A stretch of DNA of 64,000 nt from Owenia fusiformis (Eukaryota > Annelida > Polychaeta > Sabellida > Oweniidae). The notes under the pieces are model-generated. The model searched no databases, was not told the DNA's origin, and saw nothing but the letters and a program-made list of their open reading frames with translations. Within the stretch, counting starts at the first letter, position 1. Every line of letters begins with the position of its first letter. Shown one piece after another: positions 24,401 to 34,928 of this stretch. The DNA lies in the NCBI GenBank assembly GCA_903813345.2, contig CAIIXF020000001.1, positions 3,660,001-3,724,000 of the forward strand, written 5' to 3'. The position numbers were made by a program, and so were the translations under genes.

Positions 24401-27400
24401 GTTTCTACTAAAACATACAAACCTCTTATATTATGATGAAAAAGGATAGACATCTGATATGTATAATGCCACATATATAAGTTATACGAAATGAGCATAT
24501 TTTATTGATTTATCGAAAATTTGGACGAAATCTTAACAGTGGGTGGTACTGAACAACCAAAATCTTCTTTTTAGATATTTTTCAGGGTAGAAATATTATC
24601 AATTGATATTGGAAAACATAATTAACCATATTTTATTGAGAAAAGGGAATGAAAAAAATCATCAAATGAATATAATTGTCACGGACGTCCATACGTTATT
24701 CTAATGAGATAGATGTTCCTTTCGCCAGAATATTCTCTTCGACTGTGATAATTGTCTAAAATGTTGGCGGCAGTCTTGAATTTTCACCAAGAAGGAGTGC
24801 GATTCGTGCTGGACAATGCGGTTCAAAACTTGTAGAATGTCCATATAAGTCTATGTGCCGAGAATCTAGTAAGAATATATATATGATCGTGAACTTTCGG
24901 ACCCATTATTGACTGGGCTAACCGATGTCAACGTGATACCAATATTATGCTGTCCTGATTCGCGAGGTTGCGACAAGATTCGTTACTAAGAAATTTAATT
25001 TTTTAATTTTCGGAGAACTGGGTTTCGGAGAACTGGGTTTCGGAAAAATGGGTTTCGGAAAACTGGGTTTCGGACAACTGGGTTTTGGACAACTGGGTTT
25101 CGGACAACTGGGTTGACCCCAATTAAAATGACAATTCGAAAAAGATAATCTTGATTACTTATAATAAATAAAGGAGAAAAATTAGGGTAAACATTTCAAT
25201 AAATTGGTAGTTGTTAACATGAAATTTTGGTGTCCCATGTGAACAAGGGAAAGATCTGAAGATTATATAAAAAATGTGGATTTTTGAAAATCAAGGTTTT
25301 GACTAAAGAATCTGGGTAAGCACTAAAAATCTTGATTACCAATAGGTGGGTATTTCTAATATATGCTCATTTATGTAAGTCATGATGAGTTCAGATAAAT
25401 TAGATAAGTTCATGACAACCTAATTCATCATGACATTCAGCAATTCTACATTGACGTTTCATTCTGTTGATATTTGATATTTGAACAAAGAAGAAAGTGA
25501 GGATAGCTTACCTTAAAGTGGAAAGTGGCTTTATTGGTTTGAATAATAAAAAATGTTGCCTTTTGTTATATTATATCTGCTGTCTGCCTTTGTATATATT
25601 TTTTAAAATAGATCATTAGCTCTCTGTAGTGTCTAAATTGAAAACCTAGTTTTTTAAAATATTTTACGAGTTATTATTATTTTACGAGTTTATTTTTATA
25701 TTTTATCGTATATATGTCCCCAGGAAAGTAAATTTCCATTAAAGTTCATAATTTCCTTTTTGAGATTGTTTGGATGAATATTTAATCTCCCAATCTCTGA
25801 CCCCTTACCCCTTAGATAGTAAGTTAATAGTGTCTTTAAACAATACCAATAACAATACCAACAATTTTGCTCGACTGGGTGTTCACAAAGCCAAGAGGCC
25901 TTCATTTCAAGTTCTTACAAATATGACTTATGGAATTTGTTTTCCTGGGTTAATATCACAGGCTATTTAATAAACTTAATATCAATTTCCAGAAATTTTC
26001 ATTTTGTATTGTCTTCTTTGCAGTCAATATAAAGAGAAAGACAAGATTTTCAAGGAGCAGCTGTGCCAGCTAAGTGCCTTACTCCCCACGTTACATGTAC
26101 ATCTTGCAATGGCCTCCTCATTCTCAAGTTCTGCAAACAAATTTGAGTTTCTAGAGCTTGGATATGTAAGTGAAGTTAATTATGACTTAATTAATTGTTG
26201 TTTTACATTACTTTTTAAGTTTTCTTTTCTATTTTGCCATTGGATTTTATGAGAGAATATTTGAATATTATGAGGTTATATAATGGTTCATTCTGTATAT
26301 CGTGTTTATACTCGAGTGTATAATACACTATATACTATATAATATATTCACAAGTGAGCGTAGCGAACGAGTGAATATATTATATTCTCACGAGAGTATA
26401 AAATGCACGATATACGGAATGAACCATTATATAATCTTATTATGCCACTCTAAGTTTAATTACAGTTGATTCAAACACAATCATAACAATTATAAAAACC
26501 ATAAAAATATCCCATAGCCAACTCAGTAATGCCGATGTTGATCTCGATCCATTTATGACGTCACTTGATTCTAGCAAATCATGTGGGAACCATTTATGAC
26601 GTCACTTGATTCTAGGAAATCATGTGTAACAAAACATACGCCTCGTGCTTCGGTCAATATTCATTAGTTCCCAGAATGCACTTCTACAGTGGTATACGCT
26701 GGAGTGTATATGGAGGAGTTGTATACGATGACGATATACCACTCTCCACTGTATATAGTTGTTATAGACCCATGTTATACAACTGTAATCGGACTTAAAG
26801 TGGTATAATACTATTTATACTAATAAATATATTTGTACAGAGGGAGGACAATATTTAGTATGTAAATCCAGTAAAATTAGGTCATATGAAAGCAACACAT
26901 ATTTTCTCATATCTAAGTGGTACAAATCATGTTTTTTTATTGTAGTATTTGAAGCTATGGTTACAGAATGATGTATTGTAATAGTTTAAATTTGGACTTT
27001 CAGGATTGATTTTTTATAAGAGTATATTCACTCTACTATACCTAACCCCTAGAAATGCATAAGATACTCTGTTTGTCCAATTGTATTGTTTAGTATATTT
27101 TTGAAAGTGCCTTTGTAACATCTAACATTCAACCGATAAACCATTAATAAGGAACAGACAAATAAAAACAAATAACATAATCATTACTAATAAGCCAAAT
27201 GGGTTGTGCATGAACACCCAATGCAAGGCATAGTAGAGTGATACTTTAGTGTGTTTATCCCAGTATTTGTGTAAAACACAATATATCTCATTGTGGTAGG
27301 ATACAGGGTAACAGAATATAAGAGCTGTTAAAATATTAACATATTCAGTACGCATAACTAAAATAGCACTTTCTGCAGTATCCATTCAATACACTTTGGG

Positions 27401-30400
27401 TAAACACGATTAATATAAAGAATAAAGAAGAATGTAATTTTTGTAAAAATAAACTGTCACAAATGATGGCTTAAAAGTAGATGAATGGCTTCAGGTTGAA
27501 CATTTTAACACACATATTATGTCCCTTTTTGCAGGTCCTGATGTCGCGATTGAGTGCCCTGACACATGCAGATAATCCAATACAACCTCGCCACACCAGT
27601 CTCATATCCACTGATCATAAACTGGAATATTCAAAGTATTGCTATTTTATTCTTATGATTTTTATACACATGTATTTGCAAAACACCAAGCACTTGTCTG
27701 TTCTCTATTTGTCACTTATGTATGTATTGTCTAGGTTAAATCTATGATATTAGGCTATTCCTAATACTATATCTACATGTATAAGAAATTTCACTATTTT
27801 TTGTCTCTCAAATTTCACTTTAAAATGAGTCAAAATATGCTGTTTGATTACATATTTCTATGTAATGTGTGTTGTCTGTTCTTAACATTCTATAATAATC
27901 AATCTGATTGTATTAAAATGTAATATGTAAAGTTTGTATAAACTTTTAACTGGCAAATTTTGCAGATGTTTAGAACTGTTGCTAACCATCCGTCCATCTA
28001 ATGACTTCCTGTCTTCTCTACATAACATGTCCAGTCATAGGCGATCTGGGTCTCCAAGGTAACGCAACTGCCTTGTCTATTAATATGTACTTATGGGTTG
28101 TGTTATTGTTACTGTATGCACTTGTCTCTTTATCAGCAATATGGCTGGTTTGACAGTTGTTTTGGGTCTTTGAGTATGTCATCACTTAGATAAGCTGTAA
28201 CATTATTTAGCCAACTGTCTACTCTGGTGGTACTGCCTACTGCGTGGTAGTTGAAATTAAACCAGGAACAAATTATAACAAAATAGTCATAAAAGAAAAG
28301 AAATTTATGGAGCATGATCACATGACCTTTTGCAATCGATAAATTCAATTATTTTTCATCTTTATTGCCTAAAACTGAAATTAAAAATTGACAGAATTGT
28401 CAAAAAACAAATGTGCAAAAGATATGCTCTTCATTACAAATCAAGTTGTTTTGAGAAAAATAAATATAGTTGTACACTCAGACCCAACATAATACACCTA
28501 TAAGTTTGTGAAACTCTATCTTATAGACAAGACAAGGGGGGTATGTCAGGTGCATCCAATACCCTACAAGGGGGAGCCACTAGTTCTCTCCATTACACAA
28601 ATGGAAATGGCAGAAGAATGAATAGCAATGGACACAAGGTCAAGTTCATAGAAGCAAATACTTTATTTGCAGACCATTGTAAAGAGTTTGAAGCAAATCA
28701 TAGGGTAAGAATTTTAGTTCTGATGAGATATTGTAGACCCTGTCTGAAGTGGCTTTATATTATATGCATAATGATGATGTTTCAACTAGATGACAAATAC
28801 GATAGGCCTATAATATTCAGGTTGGGCTTTGGAAAAATCAAAATTACCATCAAAATGTTTAAAATATTTGGTACCAATGATTTGTCTTCACAATGAAAAA
28901 GTGTTAAAATACCTCCATGTTGTTTTACATATTGTATTGTATTATGTTTTGCAGTAAGTCTAGGTTATTGTACATGGCAGCAGTTTTAAATCAAAGTCTT
29001 TTCTGTTCCAGGATATTCTGCAGAAGTTTGAACTACTGAAGGTGCGAGTCCAAGATGCACAACGGGATATGACATTAAGACGCTGCCTGGCACGTCCTCA
29101 ACATCTCAAGGACATTTCAGAAAAGTGTGACACCATAGAGGAACAGGCAAATCAAGAACTTGAACATCTACAGCAGAAACATTCAATCCTAGAAAAGGTA
29201 CATTTCTCAAAAAATTTAAAGAAAATTGGAGAAGTGTCCTTGACATTTTATCAAATTAAAACAAATCAAATATATCAAATTAGTTTACCATAATGTGCAA
29301 ATATCCACACAAATTGTAAAAAGTATTATCCAATTTATCAATTAATTATTGTCATAACATTTGCATCATAGCATCATAGTATATTCTTTAATGTTTGTCA
29401 ATCACTCATTATTTAATATTTCCTATGTGATAGCACTGAATCTGTCATTCTCTCTTGATGGATTTCACATGAAATCAACTTTCAACCTACTTATTTTTTC
29501 TTTGCATTAGCACTGGGATGAAAGTTGTACAAGGATTGCTATAGAGCAAGAGATCTACCAGGCCCAGGTAAATGACTTGGTCAGGGTGAAAAAGGAGAAT
29601 GAGAAGGTGGCCACCATTGTCCGCCAACTTCAGCCATTTATAAGCTCCATAGGAACTGTTACTGAGAGAATCTCCCCAAAGTAAGTCTTATATCGATAGC
29701 ATGAGGTGTCAAAAGGTTGGTGTCAAAATTCAAAAACTTCAAAGGGCTAATATAGTGAGAGGCGAGGGGAGGATTGGTAAAAAGTATTTCATCCGTCAAA
29801 AATCAATGTTTTGAAATAACTCAGAAATTCATACTTTACTGTGAAAGATTATGTCATTAAAGAACTGTCTTAGAAATAATTATTGTAAAAATTAAAAGTG
29901 TACAATTTCCTTTCATTGAAATATGATATTTATGAAAGACTGTTCATTTATAAATAACTTATTATATATCTTAAGCTTGGCTGCTTACATTAACATAACA
30001 TAATGTACATTTGAAACAATCATATATCAGTTTATTATCTCTTACAGACTCGGTGAGACAAACCGTTCTTTGAAACATGACAACGAAATCCAATCCTTGT
30101 TTGAACAAATCAACACAATGAGCCCAGATTCGCAACAAAGGTAAGTTTCATTAGTTGAGTGTAGCATTTTGTAGTTTGAAAGATATGCCCAATTCAAAAC
30201 TTTGGTTACCATACATTCTTGGTATTTTAAAGCTTGAATCCTTTTACAGGGTATCTGTTAATAGATCAGACGCATGCCATGCATCTTTGGTATTTCTTAC
30301 ATAGGGAATTCATTTTGCAAAAGCAAGCAAATAAGAGAAAAATCATAAGAGATAAATTATATGATGGGAGGGGCAAACTAAAGTACAACAAAATCAATTG

Positions 30401-31104
30401 TTATATGATGGGAGGGCCAGGGGCGAACTATAGTATAACAAAATCAACTCACTATTGATGATTTGACACCATCCCTAACACATGATATACATTTCAGGAT
30501 TGAAGCAATAGCATCTGTGCAGGAAGAGAGGCAGACTCAAATTGCTAACAAAACCAACCCACTGGATGATGCTCTCATCAAGACTAAGGGCATGCTTAAG
30601 TCTCCATCCATAAGAGACACAGGCCCAAGAAAGGACCGTGACTCCATTAGTAGTGATAAAGCAAAGGACATAGAAGCAATCATCGAAGATCCCACCAACA
30701 GTGAAGAACTGAACCAGGTAGATGCATTATTGAAAGATATCAGAGACAGTGTGTCTAGAAAGGACAGAGATTTAATTAATAGTGATAACCAACCAAAGAA
30801 TACAGGAACACTCACCAAAGAACATATACCAAGTGAAGAAAGCATTAACACAGTGGACACCCAAGTTGGGAAAGATTCAGGTGTAAGCGAGAAATCAAAA
30901 GTCATTGATAGCCTTGCTGAAGAAGGTGCCAAACTTAGTGAAGAGCATGTTAATAGTAGCATAGCATGTTTACAAATTGCAGTAAACCATGAGATTACAA
31001 CTAGATCTGGTGATCATTTACAAGGCGGTTTATTAGAGCCCATCGATCATAAGAGTATTCAAAATCAAAATGTATGTAGAGATGATCAGAAACATGAAAA
31101 ATAG
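9498..31104 (+). CDS. RNF207: RING finger protein 207 (RNF207), 13 coding exons
   Basis: Coding exons: 9498-9679, 10160-10274, 10806-10950, 17792-17873, 19906-20154, 26024-26165, 27535-27635, 27966-28058, 28527-28704, 29012-29197, 29511-29680, 30048-30140, 30498-31104. All are bounded by GT/AG and phase-compatible; they total 2343 nt, or 780 residues. Residues 22-60 form a C3HC4 RING (C22, C25, C37, H39, C42, C45, C57, C60). A B-box follows at about 107-130 (C107, C110, C115, C118, H123, H130). Then come the LCINCFRD segment and a long coiled coil containing DLESAY, EKDKIFKEQL and EQEIYQAQ, all typical of RNF207. In vertebrates this family is a heart-enriched E3-like protein affecting the hERG potassium channel; here a ubiquitin-ligase role is inferred from family. 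The last exon adds an approximately 200-residue acidic tail, making the protein longer than the human one (about 634 residues). Intron 3 hosts an antisense GPCR and intron 5 a foldback transposon. The start ATG at 9498 gives the family-like MSGGIF N-terminus. Confidence 0.93.
9790..10098. mobile_element. Mutator-like MITE with 9-bp target duplication (copy 1)
   Basis: Ends TACCCTTTGCATTCG and TGCACGCAGGGTA are flanked by identical TTAACTTTC on both sides (9781-9789, 10099-10107). A 9-bp duplication is characteristic of Mutator-like elements. CCAAT boxes lie inside. It lies in RNF207 intron 1; copy 2 is inverted at 11974. Confidence 0.75.
11974..12351. mobile_element. Mutator-like MITE (copy 2, opposite orientation)
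   Basis: Same family as 9790-10098 in inverted orientation, ending TACCCTGCGTGCAGAGT and GCAAAGGGTA. Flanking 9-mers ACAAGCTTA and ATCAGCTTA match at 7 of 9 positions. Contains TGACGTCA (12200-12207) and CCAAT-type motifs. Lies downstream of the GPCR gene in RNF207 intron 3. Confidence 0.7.
12687..14282 (-). CDS. Class A (rhodopsin-like) orphan GPCR, single coding exon
   Basis: 531 residues with seven hydrophobic segments: TM1 about 44-70 (SNGLVFL), TM2 80-105 (LHLAMAD), TM3 119-150, TM4 170-193, TM5 212-234, TM6 346-374, TM7 382-405. Class A hallmarks are Cys125 (25 residues before Arg150, the TM3 disulphide position), Cys200 in loop 2, ERY (149-151) in place of DRY, and NPWIY (400-404). 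TM6 reads CWLQ, so the usual CWxP proline is missing. Intracellular loop 3 is long (about 110 residues, Lys/Ser rich). The C-tail of about 125 residues is acidic and Asn/Ser rich. N-terminal sequons are at N8, N20 and N27. The ligand is unknown; the overall look is amine/adenosine/melatonin-like, but I would not assign one. An acceptor (TTTTTTCAG) lies 8 nt upstream of the ATG, so a 5' UTR exon is likely. The gene lies antisense within RNF207 intron 3. Confidence 0.88.
   Translation of the reverse strand: MGLWAETNMSDANNIAMEKNISITAENRSSSDFDWTTTKLPEWAIVTDITMEIILSVFVAISNGLVFLIYNKNRSIRTITNRLVLHLAMADVLVAVPSIFPFDILTNHFPYFFNNMPETLLTICCYCRVLFGSGAGFMSFMMLSSIAIERYTKIVHPFFYSRVMRKKRNMTIWIMSVWGYTVLVAVLPTLIWGLARSKKCLFIHSLGSEHRKILQLHILANLIINSVLGVLIIRHIKLNQRKVTPNQDEQKNEMSDILGQSNPTPSTSRECKKSKYSQQKNHQMQCSHSVKSDERSVKKIQNTTPYEEAEQIKVKSKLTKQAQKRKNTKSGGSTKGNFDLTIKDRRITRSMGIIMIASWTCWLQWLIVTSSLLNGRVQTKYTYYAIKVSQYIAVLNSAINPWIYSLCQKSIKDAVKQVFMKAHSKNAIATIATISKDDDATIEHSGEHSEGHNPTCGIQHNNIDIEVNLNSDILNSASTTLAQKQETKQNYPKGQCDISTNDDNKDKTHKSRSNIYNIDIQSDEFTSDNLV
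14345..14534. mobile_element. Inverted-repeat element upstream of the GPCR start
   Basis: Outer repeats ACAATTGTTGCCCTCTCCA and TGGAGAGGTCTACAATTGT enclose a hairpin with 14-bp perfect arms AAACTACTGTTGAC (14406-14419, 14437-14450). It lies just beyond the GPCR ATG on its 5' side, possibly in the 5' intron. Related motifs (AGCGGTCAACAG) and a CRE at 14659-14666 follow to 14760. Confidence 0.5.
15868..16100 (-). promoter_or_regulatory. Candidate 5' UTR exon of the GPCR gene
   Basis: On the minus strand a consensus donor, CAATCAG|GTGAGT, ends a putative exon at 15868. It could splice to the acceptor TTTTTTCAG just before the GPCR start at 14282. The upstream edge is arbitrary because no TATA box or initiator was recognised. 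Confidence 0.3.
16366..16721. repeat. 27-bp minisatellite, about 13 copies
   Basis: Unit CTAGACTGATCACCC plus CCTAGCAATCCC. Because 27 is a multiple of three and the unit lacks stops on the minus strand, it reads as repeated GDQSRGLLV, but there is no start context or splice support, so it is not called coding. Copies differ mainly at CACCCACTAG versus CACCCCCTAG. Located in RNF207 intron 3. Confidence 0.9.
17889..18655. mobile_element. Degenerate copy of the AACGAACGAAGTTC element family
   Basis: Begins ATCCAAATCAAACAAAGTTC and ends TGTTCGATGGGATTT, matching the better-kept element at 18957-19658. Interior has repeated blocks of the type TCCATTTTGAAAAATG. Immediately follows RNF207 exon 4. 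Confidence 0.5.
18957..19658. mobile_element. Element with ATCCCAACGAAC inverted ends and CCGT microsatellite
   Basis: Twelve-bp perfect ends (18957-18968, 19647-19658). Next to the left end is a (CCGT)n tract, then about 100-bp diverged internal repeats (AAAATTCAAAATGGC). Related fragments occur near 17.9, 45.55, 55.77 and 56.2 kb. Lies in RNF207 intron 4. Confidence 0.6.
22272..22305. repeat. 34-bp near-perfect palindrome
   Basis: CCCCAGCTGTTAGAAGG followed by its complement with one mismatched pair. It would form a long stable hairpin in RNA or cruciform DNA. Part of the foldback element at 20341-25120. Confidence 0.7.
22392..23650. repeat. GGTCA-rich tandem array, about 440-bp period, with DR1 sites
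   Basis: About three units start near 22400, 22844 and 23284. Each holds AGGTCAATTTGAAGCAAG-like text and runs of AAGGTCA. Perfect DR1 sites (AGGTCAAAGGTCA or complement) are at 22719-22731, 23166-23178, 23305-23317 and 23587-23599. Related sequence at 41.1-42.1 kb and near 12.4 kb. It sits inside the foldback element. Confidence 0.75.
26276..26434. mobile_element. Palindromic MITE in RNF207 intron 6
   Basis: Inverted repeats of about 29 bp (TTATATAATGGTTCATTC... and complement) with central GTGAGCGTAGCGAACGAGTG. A similar centre (TTAGCATAGCGAATTAGCGC) occurs in the hairpin near 58.42 kb. Confidence 0.7.
26439..26810. mobile_element. Inverted-repeat element with two CRE sites
   Basis: Ends TATTATGCCACTCTAAG and CTTAAAGTGGTATAATA are inverted copies that extend to ACAGTTG/CAACTGT. 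Inside, a 41-bp direct repeat carries TGACGTCA twice (26556-26563, 26597-26604). Abuts the previous palindrome. Confidence 0.65.
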
Positions 31105-31668
31105 AAGCTCAAAATTTCAAACCAGACTATCATTTGTCTCCATTTCTATTTTACTCCACTTCACTTACAGAACCTAAGAAAAAGCAAATGTGAAAAATGA
31201 ATGTTGAAGTCAGTGTTGATTTTGCAACAATATTCTGTTTTATTTTTAACATCCACAAAATATTTCTCATCAAAATTGAAAAGATATATAGCCAGACTAA
31301 TCAAATGCCAGCAACTTCTTATTCATTTTGTACAAGTCATTTGTGTTTTCAAAATAATTGACAGTGTTCTCATTTGGATTTGTATGTTTTCAACTGATAG
31401 TTTTTTGCTTCACCTTTTATTAAATTTGCCTCACCAGTTTTGAGATCCTGGCTACGCCCCTAATATCATATCATTGTACGATGTTATTTAGCAATTTGTT
31501 GAAAGCCAAAGATAATGTTCAATATGCTGCAAGCTTGTTTTGCATACAGCGCCCACTTTAGGGTCCCTTTGACATATACATGCACAATACTAATGTACTT
31601 GTTTTTTATTTGTATCTTTACATGTACTATTTATATCCAGTATTTATAACATTTACACTTAAATGGAA

Positions 31669-31674
31669 AATAAA
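31669..31674 (+). terminator. Likely RNF207 polyadenylation signal
   Basis: AATAAA lies 565 nt downstream of the RNF207 stop codon, in an AT-rich stretch with no better hexamer closer to the stop. The predicted 3' UTR is about 0.6 kb. Confidence 0.55.
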
Positions 31675-33527
31675 GACATATTAAACGCTACACTTTCTTG
31701 ATTTGTTATGCACCATTCAACGGTTTGAGTTAGACCTCCCACATGGGAAGGAGTGAGGATTTTGACAAAAAACTTGGACTGTCAAATTCTGTCCCTGGGG
31801 AGCTACCTAGTGTCTAAATTTAGGCTACCCTGGTAGCAATAATAGTTTTCCAAATTTAAAAAATCACTACTCCAGAGACGAAATACTGTTCAAATCCTAC
31901 CTCCTGTGACATACTACATGTCAAATTCTCAACTTTCAGCATGAGGAGTTGTCTCAGGCAAACCTTGGTATGGTGCTTTACTATTATTGAAATCGTAACA
32001 CCCATCAATATGAATATGATCTTGATACTGAGGTAAGAAGCACTAAAGAGAGATCACAGCCGTTGATTATTAGCCTTCTTGTTCTACTGGGTAACCATTA
32101 CTCCATTGGCATTATTATTTTATGTTGAATTGAATTTTTTTTTGTTTTATCCCCAAAATCAAAATAGCAGTAACCACACATCCTAGTTTTCTGCATGAGA
32201 AAAATGCAAATTCTGCATGAAAAAGCTAAATTCTGCACCAAATTCTGCATGAAATCTAAAATTCTGCGCCAAATTCTGCACGGGGAAAAGTGAAATTTTG
32301 TGGTACAAGTATGTGCAAAAAGTGAAATTCTTGCTAAAATCAATAATTTTCTCCAAAAAAATAAACAATTCTTGAACTCCACTCATGCTGCTTTATTCAG
32401 CGATAATGGACAACTGCAGTAATAACACCAGATTCAATGTTAATTTGCGACAAAACTTACCAAATGCTCACTTGTGAACTATCACGAAATTCGAACTATC
32501 ACGAAATTCCAGATCAATATGCAGGGAATTCAGATGTCGTCTATTTATATATGACGAAGTAAAACGCAAGAAGAAGCATGATTATTTGCGTTAGAATACT
32601 ATAGAATACAATATTAATAAACATATTATTGCAAAACAATTACGAAGGACTGTCATTGGTTTCAAATTGGCGGAAGTTCGAGATTTAAACAGATTTCCTC
32701 TTGAAAATCTGACAAAACACAAGTATCTGACAACAAACAAGCGGAGTCTTTGAGTGTTTAGGTGAGTGACAAATATGAGATGAGATGGTTGACTGGAAAA
32801 ATCATGTTTTCCGCGAAATTCCGTGCCAAAACAAAAATTCTGCAAAAAAGATGAAAATGCAAATTTCTGCGGTTTTTCTGCGGCGACGCGGAATCACGGA
32901 ATACTAGGATGAGTGAGTAACTAGCAAAATCTGAAATTGAACTCGGGGAATGTAACCAGTAATCACAAGTTCTTTTAAATCAAACAAAATACACTGTCGG
33001 TAAAAATCACAAATTACCAGTGCCTCTTATATATTGTTCTTAGGATGTTGTGAGACAGACTTTATAATTCAAAATACAACATTGACTGATGGATAAACTC
33101 ATAGAATCAAGAGAAACAATTGTTTGTTTAATTATCTTTATTCATGGTTTCAATCCTACATAAACAATTGCATTGAAGTGATTGTTTTTGTAATCGGAGC
33201 AGTAATAATATCCCTTCACTATATGACCTATATCCATTTATTGAAATCATTGTCTTTCAAAATAATACATGATTTTACTTCAATGGAAAATCTACAATTT
33301 ATAGATAACTAAGTGTGTCCAGTAGGATAATCCGGTGGCCATTTTGCAATATATACGAATAATAACAGCAAATAGTAGTCACACCCAGTGTTTTGAAGAT
33401 GCCACTTCAGTCATTGTGCAGGCTCAAGAGGTATGACCCTACAGATAAACTGCAAACACATATAAAGTCATGTGTATCAACTAGTCCCTCTAAAGTTCCA
33501 CCTTGTTGAGTTCAGTTGTAGGATATT
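31675..33527. other. Convergent spacer between RNF207 and POLR2K
   Basis: No conserved coding sequence. It holds an element at 32179-32911 with inverted CATCCTAGT ends and an interior made of short AAATTCTGC repeats. ORFs across the AAATTCTGC stretch are by-products of repetition. Confidence 0.5.
32179..32911. mobile_element. Element with CATCCTAGT inverted ends
   Basis: Nine-bp perfect ends, extended by near match TTTCTGC/TTCCGTG. The interior near each end repeats AAATTCTGC or AATTCCGTGCC. No target duplication was recognised. Confidence 0.45.
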
Positions 33528-33533
33528 TTATTA
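33528..33533 (-). terminator. Likely POLR2K polyadenylation signal
   Basis: AATAAA on the minus strand (TTTATT on plus) lies about 70 nt past the POLR2K stop codon, which suits a compact 3' UTR. Confidence 0.5.
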
Positions 33534-33600
33534 TAAAATGTTCTTGGAATTTATACACTATATACACATTGTCTGTGAGTATGAGTCCTGCCTCGGGCGG

Positions 33601-34838
33601 TCACCTGGCATCAAACACAACCACTGAGAGATGGTTAAGGAATATACAGAATAGTAATTCATAATTGGGCATAAAAATACAGAAGTCAACAATATTGGCC
33701 ATGCCCATCAGGATCCAACTACTCGCAGTTGTCCATGTGAGAAAGCATCACAGCAAGGTAAGAGTTTTAAGAATATTTTTTGTTCAGAAATCAACTGTTA
33801 AGTTTATAAAATGCATTTAATTACATTCAGATTTTAGTTGCATTCAGAATTTCAGAAAAGAAAATTTCAAACAATAAAACAAAGTTTCCAAAAACGTCTA
33901 TTGATCCTCAATTCTTCGAGATAATTTCATGGATCAACCTAAAAATTTAATTTATTTTATTTTGAGTACAAAATGTTTTATATCGAAACAATATATGAAG
34001 TGGAGATAAATTTTATTTGCATCTTGAAACATTACCAATTTACCATGGAATAGTGTCAATGTAAAACAATAGAAATTGTTGAGAATTCATGATCATTCGT
34101 CAAATGTAAATCGACCATACAATCATGTGTTCCATATATTTTGATATCTAAAATATGAATACATTGTGGTCATTATTTGATTTGATTGATTCACACAAAG
34201 CATAGTTTTTGACTACCTGTTTGTACTAAATATGTACATGATGATGTACATGTAACACATATATAGCTTGTGACTTTTTAATCAAATAAAGGATACTTCT
34301 TTTTGTGCGTTTCTTGTACATGATTCTATAACCACATTCCCTGCATCGTATAGGATCTCTGGCTTTTATCTCATTTTCTTGATGGCAATCTGGAAAATTG
34401 AATGGAAACATTTTAAACATAATAAAATTTCTTCTGCTTGACCAGAAGTGTGACACTGTAACTGCAACAGACCAATACAGTAGATTAAGTCATTCTTACA
34501 ATTCTACATCACAAATAGGACAAGGCATAAACATGCAAATTGTAACCACTTGCCATTTGTTACAGATACTGAACACCAGCCGCCAAAACACCAACCGCCA
34601 AACGACCTCCATAAGAAAGTTGGAGACTATAACATTATGTCACCACTCATTTTAAAACTTTTTGTTCACCAACATTGTTGTCTGCAAAGTAAAAATTTGT
34701 AAAATGGAGGGCTAAAAGGTATCAGGCAGACAGGGCTTTGTGATGTGTTCACTCACCTCCACAAATGTAGACCATAGCTGACTGTTTGACTGGGGGCTCA
34801 CCAGGGCGTGGGGTCTGATCCCCTCTTGGAGTATTCAT
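33601..34838 (-). CDS. POLR2K: RNA polymerases I, II and III subunit RPABC4 (RPB12/POLR2K)
   Basis: Coding exons on the minus strand are 34838-34757, 34389-34297 and 33623-33601, giving 198 nt and 65 residues (human 58). The shared small zinc-ribbon subunit of all three nuclear RNA polymerases is unmistakable: CGDC (C26, C29) and CREC (C43, C46) bind zinc, followed by the invariant [12 protein letters not shown] block and the VVFDAR C-terminus. The last exon codes only seven residues plus stop; its acceptor is ATCTCTCAG, and the preceding donor is a weak AGAA|GTATCC, but phase and homology fit exactly. The short N-terminal extension ([16 protein letters not shown]) is not conserved. A non-coding first exon ending at 36045 is likely. 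The gene sits head-to-head with the FBXO5-like gene. Confidence 0.95.
34519..34660. repeat. Short copy of the CACCACC/GGTGGTG element
   Basis: Shares GGCATAAACATG, GCCATTTGTTACAGAT, CCGCCAAACGACC and ATAACATTATGTCACCAC with the full element at 41.07-42.17 kb and with 455-580. Located in POLR2K intron 2. Confidence 0.55.
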
Positions 34839-34928
34839 CTTTGAAACACTTGAACTCCTAAAATTAAATTAATCAAATTGTTTTACTAGGCCATTATCAA
34901 AATATTCAAAGGCCATATCCCCTGTGGC

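Larger units (their letters stand above)
20341..25120. mobile_element. 4.8-kb foldback transposon with 15-bp arrays and 8-bp duplication
   Basis: Left end TGGGTGCACCCCAGTTGTCC and right end GGACAACTGGGTTGACCCC are inverted, and both flanks carry AATTAAAA (20333-20340, 25121-25128). Each end is an array of the 15-mer CCCAGTTGTCCGAAA: eight copies at left (to 20470), seven at right (from 25014), opposite orientation. An inner inverted repeat of about 90 bp pairs 22080-22171 with 23843-23935. The middle holds the GGTCA array. No transposase ORF. Lies wholly in RNF207 intron 5. Confidence 0.85.

Noticed and set aside
20341-25120. CRISPR-like array of 15-mers
   Set aside because: Units are directly abutted without spacers and occur as inverted terminal arrays of a eukaryotic transposon.
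30537-30962. 141-residue ORF antisense to the last RNF207 exon
   Set aside because: A shadow of the real coding exon; hydrophobic Ser/Leu pattern mirrors its acidic codons.
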